A stretch of DNA of 64,000 nucleotides from Mycolicibacterium doricum (GTDB taxonomy: Bacteria; Actinomycetota; Actinomycetes; Mycobacteriales; Mycobacteriaceae). The notes below the pieces were generated by a model. It was not told where the DNA came from, made no database searches, and saw only the letters and a program-made list of their open reading frames with translations. Below, piece after piece: positions 32,345 through 44,620 of this stretch (positions are counted from its first letter, which is position 1; the number at the start of each line of letters is the position of its first letter). The position numbers and the translations under genes were made by a program. Location: the NCBI RefSeq assembly GCF_010728155.1, contig NZ_AP022605.1, forward strand, positions 1,426,001-1,490,000. The letters are read 5' to 3'.

Positions 32345-33460
32345 TCAGCCGAGAACGGTCGCCGGATCGGTGAAGGGCAGTTCGAGGTCGGCCGCCACCT
32401 GCTCGCTGAGCAGTGCGCCGGCATGGGTGGACAAACCCTTGGCCAGTGCGGGATCGGCCTGGCACGCGGCCCGCCAACCCTCGTCGGCGAGCCTCAGCAC
32501 GTACGGGGTCGTGGCGTTAGTCAGCGCGAAAGTCGAGGTGCGCGGCACGGCGCCCGGCATGTTGGTCACGCAGTAGAAGACCGTGTCCTGCACGGTGAAC
32601 GTCGGGTCGTCGTGCGTGGTGGGCCGGGAATCCTCGAAGCAGCCGCCCTGGTCGATCGCGATGTCGACCAACACCGCCCCCGGTTTCGTCTTCGCCACAG
32701 TCGAACTCGTGACGAGCTTGGGAGCCTTCGCACCGGGGATCAGCACGGCGCCAATCACCAAGTCGGCCTGCGTGACCGCCTCCTGCAGCTCGAGGCCCGA
32801 GGAGTAGCGGGTCTCGATGGCGCCGCCGTACTCGGCATCGATCTTGCGCAGGATGTCGATATTGAGGTCGAACACGGTGACGTGCGCGCCCATTCCCCAG
32901 GCCACTGCGGCGGCATTGTCGCCGGCCATACCGCCGCCGATCACCACGACCTTGGCCGGGGCGACGCCGGGGACGCCGCCCATCAGCACGCCGCGGCCGC
33001 CCTGGGCCCGCATGAGGTGGTAGGCGCCAACCTGAGCGGACAGGCGTCCGGCCACCTCGCTCATCGGGGCGAGCAGTGGCAGCGCGCCGTCGGCCGTCTG
33101 CACGGTCTCGTAGGCGATCGACGTGGTGCGGGAGGCGAGCAGCGCGTCGGTGCAGGGCTTCGACGCGGCGAGGTGCAGATAGGTGAACAGAGTCTGGCCC
33201 TCCCGCATGCGGGAGTACTCGGCTTCGATCGGTTCTTTGACCTTCAGCAGGAGGTCGGCCTCGGCCCACACCTCGTCGGCGCCCGGGCTGAGTTGGGCGC
33301 CTGCGGCTTCGAAGTGGACATCGGAGATGGCCGAACCCTCGCCGGCGCCGGATTGGATCAGCACATCATGACCGCGGTTGGTCAGTTCAGCCACGCCCGC
33401 GGGCGTGATGGCGACGCGGTACTCGTTGTTCTTGATCTCGGTCGGGATTCCGACGCGCAT
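32345..33460 (-). CDS. ald: L-alanine dehydrogenase
   Basis: Reversible NADH-dependent deamination of alanine to pyruvate and ammonia, 371 residues as in M. tuberculosis. N-terminal MRVGIPTEIKNNEYRVAITP with the substrate-binding Arg, the HLAAS segment, and the NAD-binding GGGMAGDNAAAVAWGMGA near 178 are intact. AAGGAG lies 5 nt before the ATG at 33460. Divergent from aldR; two 15-bp direct repeats directly upstream are candidate regulator sites. Ald is induced by alanine and hypoxia in mycobacteria. Confidence 0.95.
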   Translation of the reverse strand: MRVGIPTEIKNNEYRVAITPAGVAELTNRGHDVLIQSGAGEGSAISDVHFEAAGAQLSPGADEVWAEADLLLKVKEPIEAEYSRMREGQTLFTYLHLAASKPCTDALLASRTTSIAYETVQTADGALPLLAPMSEVAGRLSAQVGAYHLMRAQGGRGVLMGGVPGVAPAKVVVIGGGMAGDNAAAVAWGMGAHVTVFDLNIDILRKIDAEYGGAIETRYSSGLELQEAVTQADLVIGAVLIPGAKAPKLVTSSTVAKTKPGAVLVDIAIDQGGCFEDSRPTTHDDPTFTVQDTVFYCVTNMPGAVPRTSTFALTNATTPYVLRLADEGWRAACQADPALAKGLSTHAGALLSEQVAADLELPFTDPATVLG

Positions 33461-33470
33461 GAATCTCCTT

Positions 33471-33503
33471 AAGTAGTCGATGGTGCTCAAGTAGTCGATG
33501 GTG
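33471..33503. promoter_or_regulatory. Two 15-bp direct repeats upstream of ald (candidate AldR sites)
   Basis: AAGTAGTCGATGGTG at 33471-33485 and again at 33489-33503, an 18-bp period, between the divergent ald and aldR genes and immediately 5' of the ald ribosome site. AldR of M. tuberculosis binds several sites in the ald control region, so these are reasonable candidates, although a slippage duplication is equally possible. Confidence 0.5.
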
Positions 33504-33554
33504 AAAGTGTGAAGAAACTTCGACGCGCGAACCATACAGTTGAACTCTCTTCGA

Positions 33555-33560
33555 TATGTT
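33555..33560 (+). promoter_or_regulatory. Candidate -10 element (TATGTT) of aldR
   Basis: TATGTT ends 6 nt before GTG 33567, consistent with a leaderless aldR transcript. Confidence 0.4.
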
Positions 33561-33566
33561 GACCGT

Positions 33567-34082
33567 GTGACTGAAGAATCGACGAACTCCGGTCGCGGAG
33601 CGGCGTGCTCGCTGAAGGATGTTCGGACTGGGGACATCGACGATGTCGACCGCCGCATCCTGACCGCCCTGCATGCCGACGCGCGCATCTCGAACAGCGC
33701 GCTGGCCGAGTGGATCGGGATCGCGCCGTCGACCTGTCACGGCCGGGTTCGTCGTCTTCAGGAACTCGGCGTGATTCGCGGGTTCTACACCGACATCGAC
33801 CCGGCGGCCATGGGCTTGTCTCTACAGGCGATGATCTCGGTGACCCTGCAGTCCAACGCGCGCGGCAAGATCGGCAACTTCATCCGGTACATCCGGAGCA
33901 GGCCGCAGGTGATGGACGTCTACTTCGTCGCCGGCGCCGACGATTTCATTCTCCACGTCGCGGCGCGGGACACCGAGGATCTGCGGGCGTTCGTGGTCGA
34001 GAACCTCAACGCCGATGCCGACGTGGCCGGTACGCAGACGTCGTTGATCTTCGAACATCTGCGGGGCGCGTCACCGTTGTGA
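33567..34082 (+). CDS. aldR: Lrp/AsnC-family regulator AldR
   Basis: 171 residues: N-terminal helix-turn-helix (ILTALHADARISNSALAEWIGIAPSTCHGRVRRL) and C-terminal RAM domain binding amino-acid ligands. Gene position, divergent from ald, matches Rv2779c, which represses/activates ald in response to alanine. GTG 33567 was chosen for its -10-like hexamer; the frame is open to 33540. Convergent with the 13E12-type pseudogene 14 bp away. Confidence 0.9.
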   Translation: MTEESTNSGRGAACSLKDVRTGDIDDVDRRILTALHADARISNSALAEWIGIAPSTCHGRVRRLQELGVIRGFYTDIDPAAMGLSLQAMISVTLQSNARGKIGNFIRYIRSRPQVMDVYFVAGADDFILHVAARDTEDLRAFVVENLNADADVAGTQTSLIFEHLRGASPL

Positions 34083-34095
34083 CGGTGGTGCAGGG

Positions 34096-35499
34096 CTATT
34101 CGGGTTCCTCGTCTTCGTTGGCACTGCCGTCGTCGTTGGCACTGCCGTTGGCACTGCCGTTGGCACTGCCGTTGCCGTTGCTGTCGGCGAGGTAGCAGTG
34201 GGGGTGGAAGTGGTGGTTGACCCGTGGTTGGCCGGTGTCGTGGTGGGTGGGCGGGATCCACTCGGTGCGGCCGTTGCCGGGTCGTTCGGTGGTCCAGTCG
34301 GGTTTGTTCGATCAACCGGTTGGCAGGTTGGCAGGCCAAGGTCATTTCGTCGATCTCGGTGTTCCCGCCGTTGCAGAAGTCGCGGGTGTGGTGGATTCGC
34401 ACCAGTAGAACGGCACCGTGCACGACGGATGAGTGCAGCCGCGATCGCGGGCGAACAAGGCCAAGCGTTGGGCGGTGGTGGCGCAGCGTCTGGCCCGGCC
34501 GAAATACAGAACCTCTTCGGTGTGGTCGTCGAACACCGCCAGATAGTGGCGGGATTGCCCGGCCATGCGGATCAGGTCGCGGATCGGGATCCGGTTGCCG
34601 CCGCCGGTGTCCGCCCACCCTGCGGCGCGTTCGAGTTCTCCGAGGGTGGCGGTGGCCACGATGGTGGCCGGGACCCCGGCGACCTGGCCCAGGGAGCCGA
34701 ATTCGATCGCGTCGCGCATCGCTCGGGTGAGCGCGTCGTGATTGCGTTGGGCGGTGGTGCGGTCGTCGCTGCCGGTGACGGAGTCGTCGTGGGGCAGGTT
34801 GGTCCCGGGGGCGGCGTATTTGGCCGCGATGACGTCCCAGTAAGCCCGGCCTTCGGGGGTGAGCCAGCCTGAGATGCGGCTCATCCCGTCGGCTTGTTGG
34901 CGCCCGACGGTGAGTTCGCGGCGGCGTTGTTGCGTGGGGTAGTCGGGTTCGGTGCCGTCTTGGTCGATGTGGGCGAGCAGCGCCTCGGCGACCTTACGGA
35001 AGTCTCCGGGACCGAAATCGCCGGCATGGCCGACCAAAACGCGTTCGCAATCGTCGCGTTGGGTGAACGACACCCACACGGGCAGCTTCTTGATGAAGTC
35101 TTGGATGATGCGCACGTGCGCGGTTCCGATGTCGCCGCGGGCGACCGCGGCGGCGGTGTGGGCCAACTCGGTCTGCAGCCGTTCCCCCGTCAGAGAGTAG
35201 CGCGGGCCTAGTTGCCGGGCGCCCGATAGTCGGTCGGCGGCGTCATTCTCCCAGATCCGCAACCGGCCGGCGAGCAGCTTCTTGACCGAGGTGGCACCCC
35301 AATCGTGGGGGTTGGCCTGGTCGATCAGGCGGGCGGTCAGGGTGTGGTCGATGGCCTGGTCGCTGCGGCGGCCACGCTCACGCAGCGCGATGACTTCCAG
35401 GGTTTGCGCGGCGCTCAGCGACTCCACCGGCAGCGCGGCCAATGCGTCACGGGCGGCTTCGACTTCGGCGAATGCCGCGACGACTGCTGCCCCGTCCAT
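34096..35499 (-). pseudogene. 13E12-type DUF222/HNH endonuclease gene with two compensating frameshifts
   Basis: From ATG 35499 the frame encodes a DUF222 domain and the start of an HNH nuclease domain (CTHPSCTVPFYWC). Near 34393-34402 the HNH continuation (IHHTRDFCNGGNTEIDEM) is in another frame. Near 34299-34308 the frame switches back, so the conserved tail (TEWIPPTHHDTGQPRVNHH) and an NGSA-rich end reach a TAG at 34096 in the original phase. Unshifted, translation stops at 34342. A 1-bp loss plus a 1-bp gain, or two sequencing errors, would explain this. About 467 residues if intact. Expression would be under the LexA box directly upstream. Members of this family are multicopy in mycobacteria. 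Confidence 0.75.
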
Positions 35500-35502
35500 A
35501 TC

Positions 35503-35518
35503 TCGAACATTAGTTCGA
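35503..35518. promoter_or_regulatory. Perfect mycobacterial LexA (SOS) box
   Basis: TCGAACATTAGTTCGA is an exact match to the mycobacterial consensus TCGAAC-N4-GTTCGA and is fully palindromic in its arms. It ends 3 nt upstream of the ATG of the 13E12-type gene, so LexA bound here would block its transcription until DNA damage. LexA boxes in front of 13E12 genes are known in M. tuberculosis. Confidence 0.8.
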
Positions 35519-35638
35519 TGGTCCGACAAAACCGTGCCGCCGCGTGACTGGTGAAACCTATGTGACACAAGTTGTTTGAGTCGGGTTCAGACCCACACGG
35601 TCGCGGGGACGAGGGGAGGGGTCGTGAAGGCCGCCTAC

Positions 35639-36845
<1,207 letters not shown>

Positions 36846-36849
<4 letters not shown>

Positions 36850-37298
36850 GCACCCTGCTGATCGTCCACCACACGCCGTCGCCGGCGACGCGGGAACTCC
36901 TCGAGTCGGTTCTCGCTGGTGCGCGCGATCCCGACATCAACGGGGTGGACGTCGAGGTGAGACCGGCCCTGGCGGCCACGCTGCCGGACATGCTGGCCGC
37001 GGACGGCTACCTGTTCGGCACCACCGCCAACTTCGGCTACATGTCGGGCGCGCTGAAACACTTCTTCGACACCGTGTACTACCCGAGCCTCGACCACGTG
37101 GCCGGTCGCCCGTACGGACTGTGGGTCCATGGCAACAACGACACCGTCGGCGCGGTGAACGCGGTGGAGAAGCTGGCGACGGGATTGGGTCTCGAGAAGG
37201 CCGCCGACGTGCTCGACGTCGCGGGCGCGGCCGACGCCGCCGTCCGCGAGCGGGCCTACGAACTGGGCGGCACGCTCGCCGCCACGTTGATGCAGTGA
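36846..37298 (+). CDS. Flavodoxin/NAD(P)H-dependent FMN reductase-like protein (Rv2771c-type)
   Basis: 150 residues with a flavodoxin-like fold: strand 1 and phosphate loop LLIVHHTPSPATRELL, the FMN loop GTTANFGYMSGALKHFFDT near 58-76, and a third loop GLWVHGNNDTVGA near 95. Predicted to bind FMN; electron donor and acceptor unknown. GTG 36846 overlaps the upstream gene by 4 bp. The stop codon lies in a 16-bp tandem duplication. Confidence 0.82.
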
Positions 37299-37317
37299 AG
37301 GGTTGATGCAGTGAAGG
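37286..37317 (+). repeat. 16-bp tandem duplication over a stop codon
   Basis: GTTGATGCAGTGAAGG occurs twice in tandem (37286-37301, 37302-37317). The first copy encodes the last residues (LMQ) and TGA of the flavodoxin-like gene; the second copy lies in the spacer and supplies AAGG in front of the next gene. Confidence 0.88.
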
Positions 37318-37327
37318 GATGTTACGT

Positions 37328-37786
37328 ATGCCGGGTATCGCCGAGATCGCCCTGGGGGCCGCTCCCATCGCCGGCGGTGCCCTCCTCGGTATCGCTGCGG
37401 GCGGTATGAAAGGGCCCGACGTCCGGAGCATGATCGCCAAGGACATGGATCTGCTCGAACGCATCCCGCCCGATCACACCGAATTGCGCGAGCGTCTCAA
37501 ACGCAGCATCGACCAGCGCATCGAGGATATGATCACGACCACTGAGCGCACCCGTGAGCTGCGCACCGCCGCGATGTCCTACGAGGGCAACTGGCGCGAC
37601 ATCGTGGTGTTCCTCTGTACCGTGCTGTTCACGATCGTGTGGTGGAACGTGAGCCACAGCCGCAGCAACTGGCTGGTGATGTTCATCGCGCTCATCGTGC
37701 TAGCGGTCGTCGCAGGCATCTACGCGGCGCGAGGTATTTCGCGTGCGCTGGGCAGAATGCGGCGCAACCGCGACACCGCCGCCTAA
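37328..37786 (+). CDS. Small membrane protein, function unknown
   Basis: 152 residues. A Gly/Ala-rich hydrophobic N-terminus, a charged helical middle (DMDLLERIPPDHTELRERL) and two transmembrane segments near residues 90-110 and 115-135, ending in a basic tail. I prefer ATG 37328 because GAAGGG lies 9 nt upstream; ATG 37319 would add three residues. No family recognised. Overlaps the convergent hydrolase gene by 4 bp at its 3' end. Confidence 0.72.
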   Translation: MPGIAEIALGAAPIAGGALLGIAAGGMKGPDVRSMIAKDMDLLERIPPDHTELRERLKRSIDQRIEDMITTTERTRELRTAAMSYEGNWRDIVVFLCTVLFTIVWWNVSHSRSNWLVMFIALIVLAVVAGIYAARGISRALGRMRRNRDTAA

Positions 37787-38523
37787 CTCGGCAACGAGCC
37801 GGCGAACAGTTCCTGCAGCGCGATCCAGTGCCGCTGTGCGGCCTCCTCGTCGTAGGGGGCGTTGTCGGGCACGGCGAAACCGTGACCGGCCGGGTACATC
37901 TCCACGGTGTGCTGGACTCCGGCCACCGTGAGCGCCTTGTCCAGAGTCTCGGCCTGTTCCGTGGTGAAGGAGTTGTCGTTCTGCGCGCCCGCCACATACA
38001 CGGTGGCGGTCATCCGGTCGGCCAGCAGATGTGGACTGGTCTCGTCGTCGGTGACCAGACCGCCGCCGTGGAACGAACCCGCTGCCGCAACCGGCTCGGG
38101 AACCCGGCCCGCCACGATCAGCGACGTTCGCCCGCCCATGCAGTACCCACACACCCCGAAGCGGTCGCCCCGCACCTCGGGCCGCCCGGCGAGGAAGTCG
38201 AAGAAGGCGGTGGCATCGGAAGCCATCGCATCAGGCGACACCGTTTTGATCATCCGGAACAGGCGTGTGCGTTCGGCGTGATCGCTGAACACCGTGCCCA
38301 TGTCGAAGGGCGCCCAGTCGCCGCTGCGGTAATACACGTCCGGCAGCAGGACGGCGTGACCGAAAGCGGCCAGCCGGTCGGCCATCTGGTGGAACGTGGG
38401 ACGGACGCCGCCGGCGTCCGGATACATCACCACACCGGACCACGGACCGGGTCCGTTCGGCGTGTGCAGGGTCACGGGACAGTCGCCGTCCGGCGTCGTC
38501 ACGGTCGCGGTGATACTCGGCAT
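37783..38523 (-). CDS. Dienelactone hydrolase family protein
   Basis: 246-residue alpha/beta hydrolase. The dienelactone-hydrolase elbow GVCGYCMGG (near residue 124) carries cysteine as nucleophile, and the C-terminal [11 protein letters not shown] supplies the histidine. Natural substrate unknown; in chlorocatechol pathways the family opens dienelactones, but no such pathway is nearby. ATG at 38523 starts at the conserved [13 protein letters not shown]; the frame is open further upstream across the thyA promoter. Divergent from thyA. Confidence 0.88.
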   Translation of the reverse strand: MPSITATVTTPDGDCPVTLHTPNGPGPWSGVVMYPDAGGVRPTFHQMADRLAAFGHAVLLPDVYYRSGDWAPFDMGTVFSDHAERTRLFRMIKTVSPDAMASDATAFFDFLAGRPEVRGDRFGVCGYCMGGRTSLIVAGRVPEPVAAAGSFHGGGLVTDDETSPHLLADRMTATVYVAGAQNDNSFTTEQAETLDKALTVAGVQHTVEMYPAGHGFAVPDNAPYDEEAAQRHWIALQELFAGSLPS

Positions 38524-38553
38524 GCCATCCGTTCTACTCGCCGCCTCAGGAAG

Positions 38554-38559
38554 TAAGCT
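38554..38559 (+). promoter_or_regulatory. Candidate -10 element (TAAGCT) of thyA-dfrA
   Basis: TAAGCT ends 7 nt before GTG 38567, giving a leaderless thyA-dfrA transcript. It sits 31 bp from the divergent hydrolase start. Confidence 0.5.
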
Positions 38560-38566
38560 GGCCGAC

Positions 38567-39379
38567 GTGTCGATCTCCGGGCCGATCCCCACGCCCTACG
38601 AGGACCTACTGCGTCTCGTGTTCGAGCGCGGCACACCCAAGGCGGACCGCACCGGGACCGGGACCCGCAGCCTGTTCGGTCACCAGATGCGCTACGACCT
38701 GGCTGCTGGCTTCCCGCTGATCACCACCAAGAAGGTGCACTTCAAGTCGCTCGTCTACGAGCTGTTGTGGTTCCTGCGTGGCGACTCCAACGTCCGCTGG
38801 CTGCAGGAACACGGGGTCACCATCTGGGACGAATGGGCCGGCGACACCGGTGACCTCGGCCCCGTCTACGGGGCGCAGTGGCGCTCGTGGCCGGCGCCGT
38901 CGGGAGGACACGTCGACCAGATCAGCGCGGCCATCGACCTGCTCAGGACCGACCCGGACTCGCGGCGCAACATCGTCTCGGCGTGGAATGTCGGGGAGAT
39001 CCCGCAGATGGCGTTGCCGCCCTGCCACGCCTTGTTCCAGTTCTACGTCGCTGACGGCCGGCTGTCCTGTCAGCTGTACCAGCGCAGCGCGGACCTGTTC
39101 CTCGGCGTGCCGTTCAACATCGCCAGTTATGCGTTGCTCACACACATGATGGCCGCGCAGGCCCGGCTCGACGTCGGTGAGTTCGTGTGGACCGGCGGTG
39201 ACTGTCACATCTATGACAACCACGTCGAGCAGGTAACCGAGCAGCTGGGCCGCGAACCCCGGCCATACCCTGAACTGGTTCTCGCCCACCGCGATTCGAT
39301 ATTCGACTACACCTATGAGGATGTCGACGTCAAGAACTATGACCCGCACCCGGCGATCAAAGCGCCGGTGGCGGTATGA
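38567..39379 (+). CDS. thyA: Thymidylate synthase ThyA (folate-dependent)
   Basis: Methylates dUMP to dTMP with methylenetetrahydrofolate, producing dihydrofolate; 270 residues. The catalytic cysteine is in [13 protein letters not shown] (Cys153), with the [11 protein letters not shown] and dUMP-binding [14 protein letters not shown] segments. GTG at 38567 fits the -10; an ATG-less extension of seven residues precedes the conserved TPYEDLL. Overlaps dfrA by 4 bp, pairing dihydrofolate production with its recycling. Confidence 0.96.
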   Translation: MSISGPIPTPYEDLLRLVFERGTPKADRTGTGTRSLFGHQMRYDLAAGFPLITTKKVHFKSLVYELLWFLRGDSNVRWLQEHGVTIWDEWAGDTGDLGPVYGAQWRSWPAPSGGHVDQISAAIDLLRTDPDSRRNIVSAWNVGEIPQMALPPCHALFQFYVADGRLSCQLYQRSADLFLGVPFNIASYALLTHMMAAQARLDVGEFVWTGGDCHIYDNHVEQVTEQLGREPRPYPELVLAHRDSIFDYTYEDVDVKNYDPHPAIKAPVAV

Positions 39380-39867
39380 GTTCGGTAGGACTCATCTGGG
39401 CGCAGTCCACCTCAGGCGTGATCGGACGTGGCGGCGGAATCCCGTGGCGGCTGCCGGAGGATCTCGCCCGGTTCAAGGAGATCACCCTCGGTCACCCGGT
39501 GGTGATGGGTCGACTCACGTGGGAATCGCTGCCATCCAAGGTCCGGCCGCTCCCAGGACGTAAGAACGTCGTGCTCACCCGGCAGGCCGACTACCTGGCT
39601 GACGGTGCAGAGGTTGTGACGAGTCTCGACGACGCGCTGGGCAACGAGGAGACGTGGGTGATCGGCGGCGAGCGCGTCTACACGCTGGCGCTGCACCGAG
39701 CTACGCGGTGCGAGGTCACCGAGGTCGATATCGAAGTGCACCGTCAGGATGCGGACGCCGTCGCGCCCGTGCTGGGTGGGGGCTGGGTCGGAACACTCGG
39801 CTTGTGGCAGACCAGCACTTCCGGGCTGCGCTACCGCTTCCACAGCTACCAGCGCGTCGGCGCCTGA
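39376..39867 (+). CDS. dfrA: Dihydrofolate reductase
   Basis: 163 residues; NADPH-dependent reduction of dihydrofolate. The active-site region [23 protein letters not shown] includes the folate-contacting Asp; [12 protein letters not shown] and the [13 protein letters not shown] cofactor loop follow. ATG overlaps the thyA stop (ATGA). Trimethoprim-type antifolates target this family. Confidence 0.95.
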   Translation: MSSVGLIWAQSTSGVIGRGGGIPWRLPEDLARFKEITLGHPVVMGRLTWESLPSKVRPLPGRKNVVLTRQADYLADGAEVVTSLDDALGNEETWVIGGERVYTLALHRATRCEVTEVDIEVHRQDADAVAPVLGGGWVGTLGLWQTSTSGLRYRFHSYQRVGA

Positions 39868-39922
39868 GGGGCCCACTTGTCTTCGACCGCCTCCTGTCGG
39901 TGCGGTAGGCGACGATGTGGTG

Positions 39923-41143
39923 ATGGGTGCCGTCCTCACCGGCGCGCAGGCCCGCCGGATCGCCGTCGCCGCGCAGGGGTTCACCGAACCCAAGCCGCGC
40001 GGCGCGGTCACGCGTGCGCATCTGCGACGGCTGATCAACCGCATCCAGGTACTGCAGCTCGATTCGGTGTCGGTGACGGTGCGCGCGCACTACGCACCGG
40101 TGTTCAGCCGGCTCGGGCCCTATGACCGCGCTGTGCTGGACAGCGCCGCCTGGTCACACTCTGCGCGCTCGCCACGTCTGCTGGTGGAGTACTGGGCACA
40201 CGAGGCCGCGCTGATGGCCGTCGACGACTGGCCGCTGCTGCGGTGGCGCATGGGCGAATACACCCACGGCCGGTGGGGCGCACACATCGTCAAGGCGAAC
40301 CCGCAACTGGTCGAGGACATCGTCGAGGCGGTCACCGCCTTGGGGCCGGCCACCGCGGGCCAGATCGAGGAGTACCTCGGCGCCCGACAGCGCGGCCGCA
40401 AGGGCCCGTGGTGGGATCGCAGCGACACCAAATGGGTGGCCGAGGCGCTGTTCGCCTCGGGCGTGCTCACCACCGCGACGCGGGTCGGCTTCGCGCGTCA
40501 CTACGACTTGACCGAGCGGGTGCTGCCCGCGGAGGTGGTGGCCCGAACAGTCGACGACGCCCAGGCGGTGCGTGAGCTGTGCCTGCGGGCGGCGCGGGCG
40601 TTGGGAGTGGCCACCGAGGCCGACGTCCGCGACTACTTCCGGCTTTCGGCCAAACAGGTCAAACCGGCGATCGTGGACTTGGTCGCCGCCGGAGAACTCG
40701 ACCCGGTCCACGTCGAGGGCTGGGCGGCGCCGGCGTACCTGCGTGCCGGGCAGACCGTTCCTCGAACCGATCGGGGGACGGCGCTGCTGTGCCCGTTCGA
40801 TCCGCTGATCTTCTTCCGCCCGCGCGTCGAACGACTTTTCGGATTCCACTACCGCATCGAGATCTACACACCGGCGGCCAAGCGGCAGTACGGCTACTAC
40901 GTGTGGCCGTTCCTGCTCGACGGCCGATTGGTCGCGCGGGTCGATCTCAAGGCCGAGCGGACCCGTGACGCGCTGCACGTGGTGGCCGCGTTCGTCGAAC
41001 CGGGAGAGAGCCCCCTGCCGGTGGCGACGGCGCTGGCGGTGGAGCTGAAGACAATGGCGGAATGGCTGGGGCTGTCCGACGTCACCGTGGGGGAACGCGG
41101 CGACCTGGCCGAAATTCTGCGCGAGTCCGCCGCGTTAGGGTGA
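39923..41143 (+). CDS. YcaQ-like winged-helix DNA-binding/crosslink glycosylase family protein
   Basis: 406 residues of the HTH_42 (YcaQ/AlkX) family. N-terminal [21 protein letters not shown] and a later [28 protein letters not shown] match the family. E. coli YcaQ and Streptomyces AlkZ unhook DNA interstrand crosslinks, with AlkZ using a QxQ motif; here the equivalent tripeptide reads QLD, so activity is uncertain. ATG 39923 is used; two GTG codons lie immediately upstream in frame. It is 55 bp after dfrA. Confidence 0.78.
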   Translation: MGAVLTGAQARRIAVAAQGFTEPKPRGAVTRAHLRRLINRIQVLQLDSVSVTVRAHYAPVFSRLGPYDRAVLDSAAWSHSARSPRLLVEYWAHEAALMAVDDWPLLRWRMGEYTHGRWGAHIVKANPQLVEDIVEAVTALGPATAGQIEEYLGARQRGRKGPWWDRSDTKWVAEALFASGVLTTATRVGFARHYDLTERVLPAEVVARTVDDAQAVRELCLRAARALGVATEADVRDYFRLSAKQVKPAIVDLVAAGELDPVHVEGWAAPAYLRAGQTVPRTDRGTALLCPFDPLIFFRPRVERLFGFHYRIEIYTPAAKRQYGYYVWPFLLDGRLVARVDLKAERTRDALHVVAAFVEPGESPLPVATALAVELKTMAEWLGLSDVTVGERGDLAEILRESAALG

Positions 41144-41147
41144 CGCC

Positions 41148-42828
<1,681 letters not shown>

Positions 42829-42832
42829 CGCC

Positions 42833-44509
42833 ATGAACAACGACCTCGTCGCGCCCGGCCCGCTCGCGGTCGGCGGGTTGCGGGTGACCGCGCTCGGCGG
42901 CATCAGCGAGATCGGTCGCAACATGACCGTCTTCGAACACCTCGGCCGGCTGCTGATCATCGACTGTGGGGTGCTGTTCCCTGGCCACGACGAACCCGGC
43001 GTGGACCTGATCCTTCCTGACCTGCGCCACATCGAGGAGCGCCTCGGCGACGTGGAGGCGCTGGTGCTCACCCATGCGCACGAAGATCACATCGGCGCGG
43101 TGCCGTTTCTGCTCAAGTTACGGCCCGACATCCCCGTCGTCGGTTCGCAGTTCACCCTCGCGCTGGTCCGCGAGAAGTGCCGCGAACATCGGATCAAACC
43201 GCAATTCGTCGAGGTCGCCGAAGGGCAGCGCAGCACCCACGGCGTCTTCGAATGCCAGTACTTCGCGGTCAACCACTCGGTTCCGGGGTGCCTGGCCGTC
43301 GCGCTCCACACTGGCGCCGGAACTGTGCTGCACACCGGTGACATCAAGCTCGATCAGCTGCCTCTCGACGGGCGGCCCACCGACCTGCCGGGGATGTCCC
43401 GGCTCGGCGACGCCGGCGTCGACCTGTTCCTCTGCGATTCCACCAACGCCGATCGCCCCGGCGTCGGGCCGTCGGAGAGTGAGATCGGGCCGACCCTGCA
43501 CCGCCTGATCCGCGGCGCCGACGGCCGCGTGATCGTCGCCTGCTTCGCCTCCAACGTCGACCGCGTGCAACAGATCATCGACGCGGCGGTGGCGCTGGGC
43601 CGGCGGGTCTCCTTCGTCGGCCGGTCCATGGTGCGCAACATGGGTATCGCCCGGGACCTCGGGTACCTCAAGGTCGGCGACGACGATCTACTCGATATCG
43701 GCGCCGCCGAGATGATGCCCGCCGAGAAAGTGGTGTTGATCACCACCGGAACGCAGGGCGAACCCATGTCGGCGCTGTCGCGGATGTCGCGGGGAGAGCA
43801 CCGCAGTATCACGCTGACCGCCGGTGACCTGATCATCCTGTCCTCGTCGCTGATCCCCGGGAACGAAGAGGCCGTGTACGGCGTCATCGACTCACTGTCC
43901 AAGATCGGGGCCAGGGTGGTCACGAATGTTCATGCCCGAGTTCACGTCTCGGGCCACGCCTACGCGGGTGAGTTGCTGTTCCTCTACAACGGTGTCAAAC
44001 CGCGCAATGTGATGCCCGTGCACGGCACCTGGCGACATCTGCGCGCCAACGCCGCGCTGGCCGCGCGAACCGGGGTGCCGCCCGAGTCGATCGTGTTGGC
44101 CGAGAACGGGGTGAGTGTCGACCTGGTGGCAGGCAAGGCCGCCATCGCCGGTGCGGTCGGTGTCGGGAAGATGTTCGTCGACGGGCTGGTCACCGGTGAT
44201 GTCGGTGAGACCACGCTCGGCGAGCGCCTCGTTCTGGGTTCGGGTTTCGTCGCGGTCACCGTCGTCGTACACCGGGGGACAGGTCGGCCGGCGGGGCCGG
44301 CGCACCTGATGTCGCGCGGATTCTCCGAGGATGCCAAGGCGCTCGAACCGGCCGCCCGCAAGGTCGAACAGGAACTGGATCGACTGGCCGCCGATACGGT
44401 CACCGACCCCGGCCGGATCGCCCAGGCGGTCCGGCGCGCCGTCGGCAAATGGGTCGGTGAGACCTATCGCCGCCAGCCGATGATCGTGCCCACGGTCATC
44501 GAGATCTGA
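42833..44509 (+). CDS. rnj: Ribonuclease J
   Basis: 558 residues, metallo-beta-lactamase/beta-CASP nuclease with endo- and 5'-3' exonuclease activity. The zinc motif HAHEDHIG is near residue 81; beta-CASP motifs follow, including a VHVSGHAY segment near 368 and NVMPVHGTWRHLRANAALA. It acts in rRNA maturation and mRNA decay; mycobacteria have both RNase J and RNase E. ATG 42833 has no strong ribosome site and is probably coupled to dapA. Confidence 0.95.
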   Translation: MNNDLVAPGPLAVGGLRVTALGGISEIGRNMTVFEHLGRLLIIDCGVLFPGHDEPGVDLILPDLRHIEERLGDVEALVLTHAHEDHIGAVPFLLKLRPDIPVVGSQFTLALVREKCREHRIKPQFVEVAEGQRSTHGVFECQYFAVNHSVPGCLAVALHTGAGTVLHTGDIKLDQLPLDGRPTDLPGMSRLGDAGVDLFLCDSTNADRPGVGPSESEIGPTLHRLIRGADGRVIVACFASNVDRVQQIIDAAVALGRRVSFVGRSMVRNMGIARDLGYLKVGDDDLLDIGAAEMMPAEKVVLITTGTQGEPMSALSRMSRGEHRSITLTAGDLIILSSSLIPGNEEAVYGVIDSLSKIGARVVTNVHARVHVSGHAYAGELLFLYNGVKPRNVMPVHGTWRHLRANAALAARTGVPPESIVLAENGVSVDLVAGKAAIAGAVGVGKMFVDGLVTGDVGETTLGERLVLGSGFVAVTVVVHRGTGRPAGPAHLMSRGFSEDAKALEPAARKVEQELDRLAADTVTDPGRIAQAVRRAVGKWVGETYRRQPMIVPTVIEI

Positions 44510-44620
44510 CCAGGTGTTCTCGAGCGGTCATCGAAGTGAACCCGTTCCTACCAGGCGCCGCGCCGCGCTGAGTGGTGTGGTGAGACGACAACGTCGCAAT
44601 GCCTCGAGACCGTGGGTGTG

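Noticed and set aside
34342-35568. Intact 408-aa HNH protein ending at 34342
   Set aside because: The last ~20 residues diverge from the family exactly where a second frame resumes the HNH signature, so this end is a frameshift product.
44510-44620. Intrinsic terminator after rnj
   Set aside because: The TCTCGAG/CTCGAGA pairing spans more than 80 nt with no compact stem or U-tract; nothing convincing is present.
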